From Adineta vaga (Eukaryota; Rotifera), in NCBI GenBank assembly GCA_021613535.1, contig CP075495.1, positions 5,766,001-5,830,000 of the forward strand: a stretch of 64,000 bases of DNA, given 5' to 3'. Below the pieces are notes generated by a model, which did not search any database, had not been told where the DNA came from, and saw only the letters and a program-made list of their open reading frames with translations. Positions 62,301-64,000 of this stretch are shown here, piece after piece (position 1 is the first letter of the stretch; each line of letters begins with the position of its first letter). The translations under genes and the position numbers were made by a program.

Positions 62301-62611
62301 CAAATGAATATACCTCGAGCTGTATTTGACATTCGAAATGTTTCACGTAAAACGTCAGTGTGCAACTGGTGCTTGTCGAGCGATCTAAATTTTCGTTCTG
62401 AATATAAAAATCAATATAATTTCATAAATTTTACTTCAAATCTTGAATCTGGATCAATAGTTGCTAATTCGGAATAATATCCACGTTCTCGAAGATCACG
62501 ATTTTGTCGATGTCGATCAGTTCTATCATCATTTTGATTCGTACTAGCACGTGAAACTGCAGATCGACCAGAATTCTGTCGATTTGCATGATATCCATTC
62601 TCTTGAGGCAT
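41321..62611 (-). CDS. DNAH1: Axonemal dynein heavy chain 1
   Basis: About 75 coding exons, about 4,249 aa (human DNAH1 about 4,265). Exons: 62435-62611, 62314-62371 (start uncertain), 62076-62256, 61901-62027, 61669-61837, 61402-61605, 61085-61352, 60810-61020, 60591-60752, 60449-60531, 60176-60394, 59970-60120, 59773-59917, 59667-59718, 59383-59608, 59155-59274, 59010-59092, 58810-58951, 58598-58753, 58381-58532, 58280-58326, 58178-58231, 57866-57978, 57420-57815, 57013-57363, 56769-56948, 56415-56711, 56183-56354, 56014-56117, 55927-55958, one of three cassettes (55499-55604 is closest to the consensus), 55043-55131, 54950-54993, 54681-54898, 54515-54621, 54331-54461, 54076-54271, 53934-54013, 53779-53876, 53514-53708, 53329-53448, 53197-53217, 52858-53016, 52369-52799, 52094-52306, 51733-52030, 51448-51675, 51201-51397, 51088-51131, 50938-51029, 50674-50882, 50558-50611, 49334-50495, 49142-49273, 48839-49084, 48664-48787, 48577-48602, 48364-48524, 48084-48306, 47835-48030, 47620-47771, 45783-45982, 44282-44426, 43899-44057, 43712-43843, 43305-43478, 43178-43250, 43008-43114, 42911-42944, 42633-42851, 42380-42567, 42199-42233, 41999-42143, 41728-41934, 41321-41668. 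P-loops: AAA1 GPAGTGKT (about 1567), AAA2 GPTGSGKT (about 1848), AAA3 GPTGTSKT (about 2227, Gly to Ser), AAA4 GVGGSGRQS (about 2572). The coiled-coil stalk and microtubule-binding domain lie in the 1.16-kb exon. The single-headed inner-arm motor drives ciliary beating. Motifs such as [19 protein letters not shown] and [13 protein letters not shown] match DNAH1 better than DNAH3/7/12. Confidence 0.93.
44427..45782 (-). other. Large DNAH1 intron (1.36 kb)
   Basis: Much longer than the usual 50-nt introns here. It carries a (CAT)n run at about 44613-44640, AG-rich tracts, and short frames on both strands with no family resemblance. I see no nested gene in this one. Confidence 0.7.
46057..47382 (+). 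CDS. Rhodopsin-class peptide GPCR (FMRFamide-receptor-like), nested in a DNAH1 intron
   Basis: Intronless, 441 aa, complete 7TM. TM1 is [20 protein letters not shown] with the GxxxN Asn. The TM2 LAFADM motif has the conserved Asp. TM3 ends [11 protein letters not shown] (ERY in place of DRY). TM4 runs at about 149-165 and TM5 at about 229-250. TM6 follows EEHRLTKTL ([19 protein letters not shown]). TM7 is [14 protein letters not shown], where the NPxxY motif reads [10 protein letters not shown] long loop before TM5 has a Cys, and the Ser/Thr/Arg-rich tail suits arrestin control. The style fits FMRFamide/peptide receptors. The whole gene lies on the opposite strand inside the 1,637-nt DNAH1 intron 45983-47619. 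A CATTTTAG acceptor ends 22 nt before the ATG. Confidence 0.85.
   Translation: MSKNPCLLNVNGSIRFDTLHDIEVAGYRYVMLTICIFGVVCNILNLCVLLQRRLKESPYTYLTGLAFADMFTLISISPVSIVRGDYIRHENIFFTLTRLEAQLYMPLANYFGQVSIMITVALTMERYLFTTYPLRTQSFCKPSYARRVIAIIVVFCGILNIPRFLTETVEKKIASGTKFNTSNCITHPFQIKYSSTNLSHIGQCFCVIGQTKESFVPFQNYYYYTMLGINQIIPFAILLFLNLSLITRVQTSNRYTLAELIARQHHNLNSTTPGMSAAAQKRLREEHRLTKTLVAVVVVFLICNTFTIISYPGLVRFLTKNKYPTYFYVGFRIQKLITNIMLLLNYSINFFFYCAFNEKFLSTLKKTFRYDKLFCGLISSQHRTLATMSTATLQSNICQADQCISTYHTHTEQSNRRRKQFANKQEYEKISKDELIINDDL
55256..55420 (-). CDS. DNAH1: DNAH1 alternative cassette A, split by its own intron
   Basis: The third version consists of two pieces, 55387-55420 (34 nt) and 55256-55327 (72 nt), separated by a 59-nt intron with a GTTCGT donor and a TAATAG acceptor. 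Together they again give exactly 106 nt, phase 2 to phase 0. They encode [12 protein letters not shown] and [20 protein letters not shown] then LRIR. Without splicing the internal intron, an in-frame TAA follows DEFN. The Cys-rich start is unlike other dyneins. It could be functional or an early decay product, but the preserved total length argues for function. Confidence 0.65.
55499..55604 (-). CDS. DNAH1: DNAH1 cassette B (consensus AAA1 Walker B exon)
   Basis: The second version, 106 nt, phase 2 to phase 0. It encodes [20 protein letters not shown] then [16 protein letters not shown]. It is the closest to DNAH1 of other animals through the Walker B site and the AQQI helix start, and has the strongest acceptor (TTTCTTCAG) and a GTAATT donor. 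It is likely the constitutive or default form. Confidence 0.85.
55758..55863 (-). CDS. DNAH1: DNAH1 alternative cassette C (AAA1 Walker B exon)
   Basis: The first of three tandem versions of the same exon, in transcription order. It is 106 nt, enters in phase 2 and exits in phase 0. It encodes [20 protein letters not shown] then [16 protein letters not shown]. The Walker B core is intact, with Leu in place of the Phe of CFDEFN and a different following helix. Its acceptor is ATGTAAAG (poor polypyrimidine tract) and its donor is GTATAA. Confidence 0.75.
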
Positions 62612-62913
62612 TACGAAATTTTACACTGTTTCGTACAAAATGTTTTTTTTCTCTGTTTATACCGTTGTTCAGTGCAAAGTATTTCTTTCTCGTCGATTCT
62701 ATACAGACATTACTATTTATATGTAAATTACGTTGTCATAACAATAGAAGTCTTTCTTCTTTTTTTCTCTGTTCTCTAAATCATCAAAGATGTCAGTAGT
62801 TTTTCGTGTCGAACAAATCGATGATGTAAAGAGCAACAAGATTAAAGTACTATCAATTGACATATACGTATATATAAAAGATCAAAGTCGTGTATCACTT
62901 CATACAATAAGTA
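62612..62913. promoter_or_regulatory. Divergent promoter region of DNAH1 and the amidohydrolase-like gene
   Basis: Only 302 nt separate the DNAH1 ATG (-) from the next gene's ATG (+), so one compact bidirectional region must serve both. It contains GTTGTCATAACAA near 62731 (RFX X-box half-site-like, suggestive for a cilium gene) and TATATAAAAG at 62871-62880, a plausible TATA box for the plus-strand gene. Confidence 0.45.
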
Positions 62914-63922
62914 ATGAAAATAACGGTGTTCATCCTTCTGTTGATTCTCTTTGATTTGGTTTTATCCGATTCATATTCCACTGAATATTATACTTATGGA
63001 TATCGAAAATCATCGAAAATGTTGCGACGTCATTTAGCGAATACTAATATTATTATTTCCTCACCACATGCTGGTAGTGAAATGCCTGATGATGTACCTG
63101 ATCGTACTATTGGTGGATGTCAACGAAATTCTTCACAGATATGTACATTTCATTATAATGATACATGTACAGATGGAATTCGATGTTCTATTACAACAGT
63201 ACAAGATTTTGGTAGTTTTGATCGATTTGCTGAATGGATAGTAGAAGAATTGTATGAAACATATGATATTATACCCTTTGTTATTATAGGTAATTGGAAT
63301 CGAAAAAAAATTGATTTTAATCGTGATAAAATGGAAGCGACATTTCAACATCCGAAAGCAATTAAAGCATACAATGGTTATCATAATTATATTGAGAAAG
63401 CAATTAGAAGAATTAATAAAAATTTCAATGGTAAAGGTTTATTACTTGATGTTCATCAACATGCACAAGGAAAGTATGTTGCAAAAATATAATTAAATTT
63501 GAAACTGAAAAACAAATTCACTTTTCTTTAGTTATACTATGGTAGGAATACGTTTATCAGCTGATCAATTGAATAGAAATAATTTATCGTTTACTTCAAT
63601 TGAATCATTAATAAAAGATTCTTGTCCAGATGATCGAAATGAATGTATTCGTGGTTCAAAAGCGTTTGGTACTATTCTTGAATCGAATGGATTGGGTATT
63701 TCTTATCCTTCGTTGAACAACCCTAAGCCAAATAATAAAACATTCTATAAAGGTGGTTATATTACAAATTATTATTCTTCAAAAATTAATGTTATTCAAA
63801 CAGAACTTTCGTTTGTTGTACGAAATGAATTCGAACCAAAGCTTTATGTACGAAAATATGTTCAAGCCTTATTACATTTTATGAAAGTTAATCAACTTTT
63901 ACAGGACGATGATTATATCTAA
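62914..63922 (+). CDS. Secreted N-formylglutamate amidohydrolase-like protein
   Basis: Two exons, 62914-63473 and 63532-63922, give 316 aa. Residues 1-18 form a signal peptide (ITVFILLLILFDLVLS). The FGase-family pattern is present: IIISSPHAGSEMPDD (SPHxG at 50-54, metal site), FDRFAEWIVEEL, an NRxK/FNRD segment, HPKAIKAYNGYHNYIEKAI, GLLLDVHQHA (D179, H181, H183) and the late IQTELSFVVR (Glu near the active site). Bacterial FGases are Zn enzymes hydrolysing N-formyl-L-glutamate in histidine breakdown. The secreted animal relatives have no firmly known substrate, so amidase activity is inferred. Two potential disulfide pairs fit secretion. It may come from horizontal transfer followed by intron gain. 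Confidence 0.75.
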
Positions 63923-64000
63923 TGCTTATTTCTATTTTCTCTGTTATATTGAATTGCACCCGTTAAAATTTTTTTCCATATCATTACTTCACCTGGATTT
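63923..64000. other. Right edge of the window
   Basis: 78 nt of 3' flank of the amidohydrolase-like gene. Nothing further can be read. Confidence 0.4.

Noticed and set aside
41321-62611. Assignment of the dynein to DNAH3, DNAH7 or DNAH12
   Set aside because: The AAA3 block ([22 protein letters not shown]), the stem motifs and the length fit DNAH1 better. I rely on remembered family sequence, so a tree would settle it.

Overview
The window is eukaryotic nuclear DNA, most likely from a bdelloid rotifer (Adineta/Rotaria type). Supporting signs are AT-rich sequence, dense genes with many introns of about 45-60 nt, animal-only gene families (fibulin, synaptotagmin, Id-type HLH, neuropeptide precursor, cilium genes), a remnant of the LDLa/EGF/7TM receptor architecture that I associate with bdelloids, and 3' splice sites 10-22 nt upstream of many start codons, as spliced-leader trans-splicing would leave. 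The genus is an inference. Exon models were built by hand from GT-AG sites. In every multi-exon model the exon phases add up and the total length is close to the family norm.

Layout. 0.6-5.2 kb is a decaying zone: one small intact four-exon membrane-protein gene (-), a near-perfect 150-bp palindrome, a three-exon pseudogene with stop codons (+), a CG-rich block, and a broken LDLa-EGF-7TM receptor remnant (+). 5.5-9.4 kb holds DNAJC11 (-) and a myristoylation-type EF-hand relative with decayed Ca2+ loops (-). 10.0-16.0 kb holds a RUN-FYVE (RUFY-like) gene (+) converging on EXOC8 (-), with PLPBP (-) only 80 nt upstream of EXOC8. 17.6-24.9 kb holds an Id-like HLH gene, MKS1 and TRAP1, all +. 25.0-26.4 kb is a GT31 beta-1,3-galactosyltransferase (-). 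28.6-31.8 kb is a 20-exon fibulin-1 (+). 34.0-34.4 kb is a two-exon neuropeptide precursor with three FYDFG copies (+). 37.0-40.5 kb holds a Ca2+-ligand-free synaptotagmin-like gene and an EF-hand protein with a PPYNQ-repeat tail (+). 41.3-62.6 kb is one giant gene, axonemal dynein heavy chain 1 (DNAH1, -, about 75 coding exons, about 4,249 aa). A complete intronless peptide-type GPCR (+) lies inside one of its introns. 62.9-63.9 kb is a secreted N-formylglutamate-amidohydrolase-like gene (+), divergent from DNAH1.

The most striking observation is in DNAH1. The exon carrying the AAA1 Walker B region and the helix after it exists in three tandem versions (one split by its own intron). Each totals exactly 106 nt, each enters in phase 2 and leaves in phase 0, so including two would break the frame. 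This predicts mutually exclusive splicing in the main motor ATPase site. MKS1 (transition zone) and DNAH1 (inner arm) are both cilium genes, and EXOC8, RUFY and synaptotagmin are membrane-traffic genes. I see no operon-like functional clustering beyond two close same-strand pairs (PLPBP/EXOC8 and MKS1/TRAP1). Gene-poor gaps carry simple repeats ((GA)n, (CA)n, (TA)n, (CAT)n) and no recognisable RNA genes or intact transposons.
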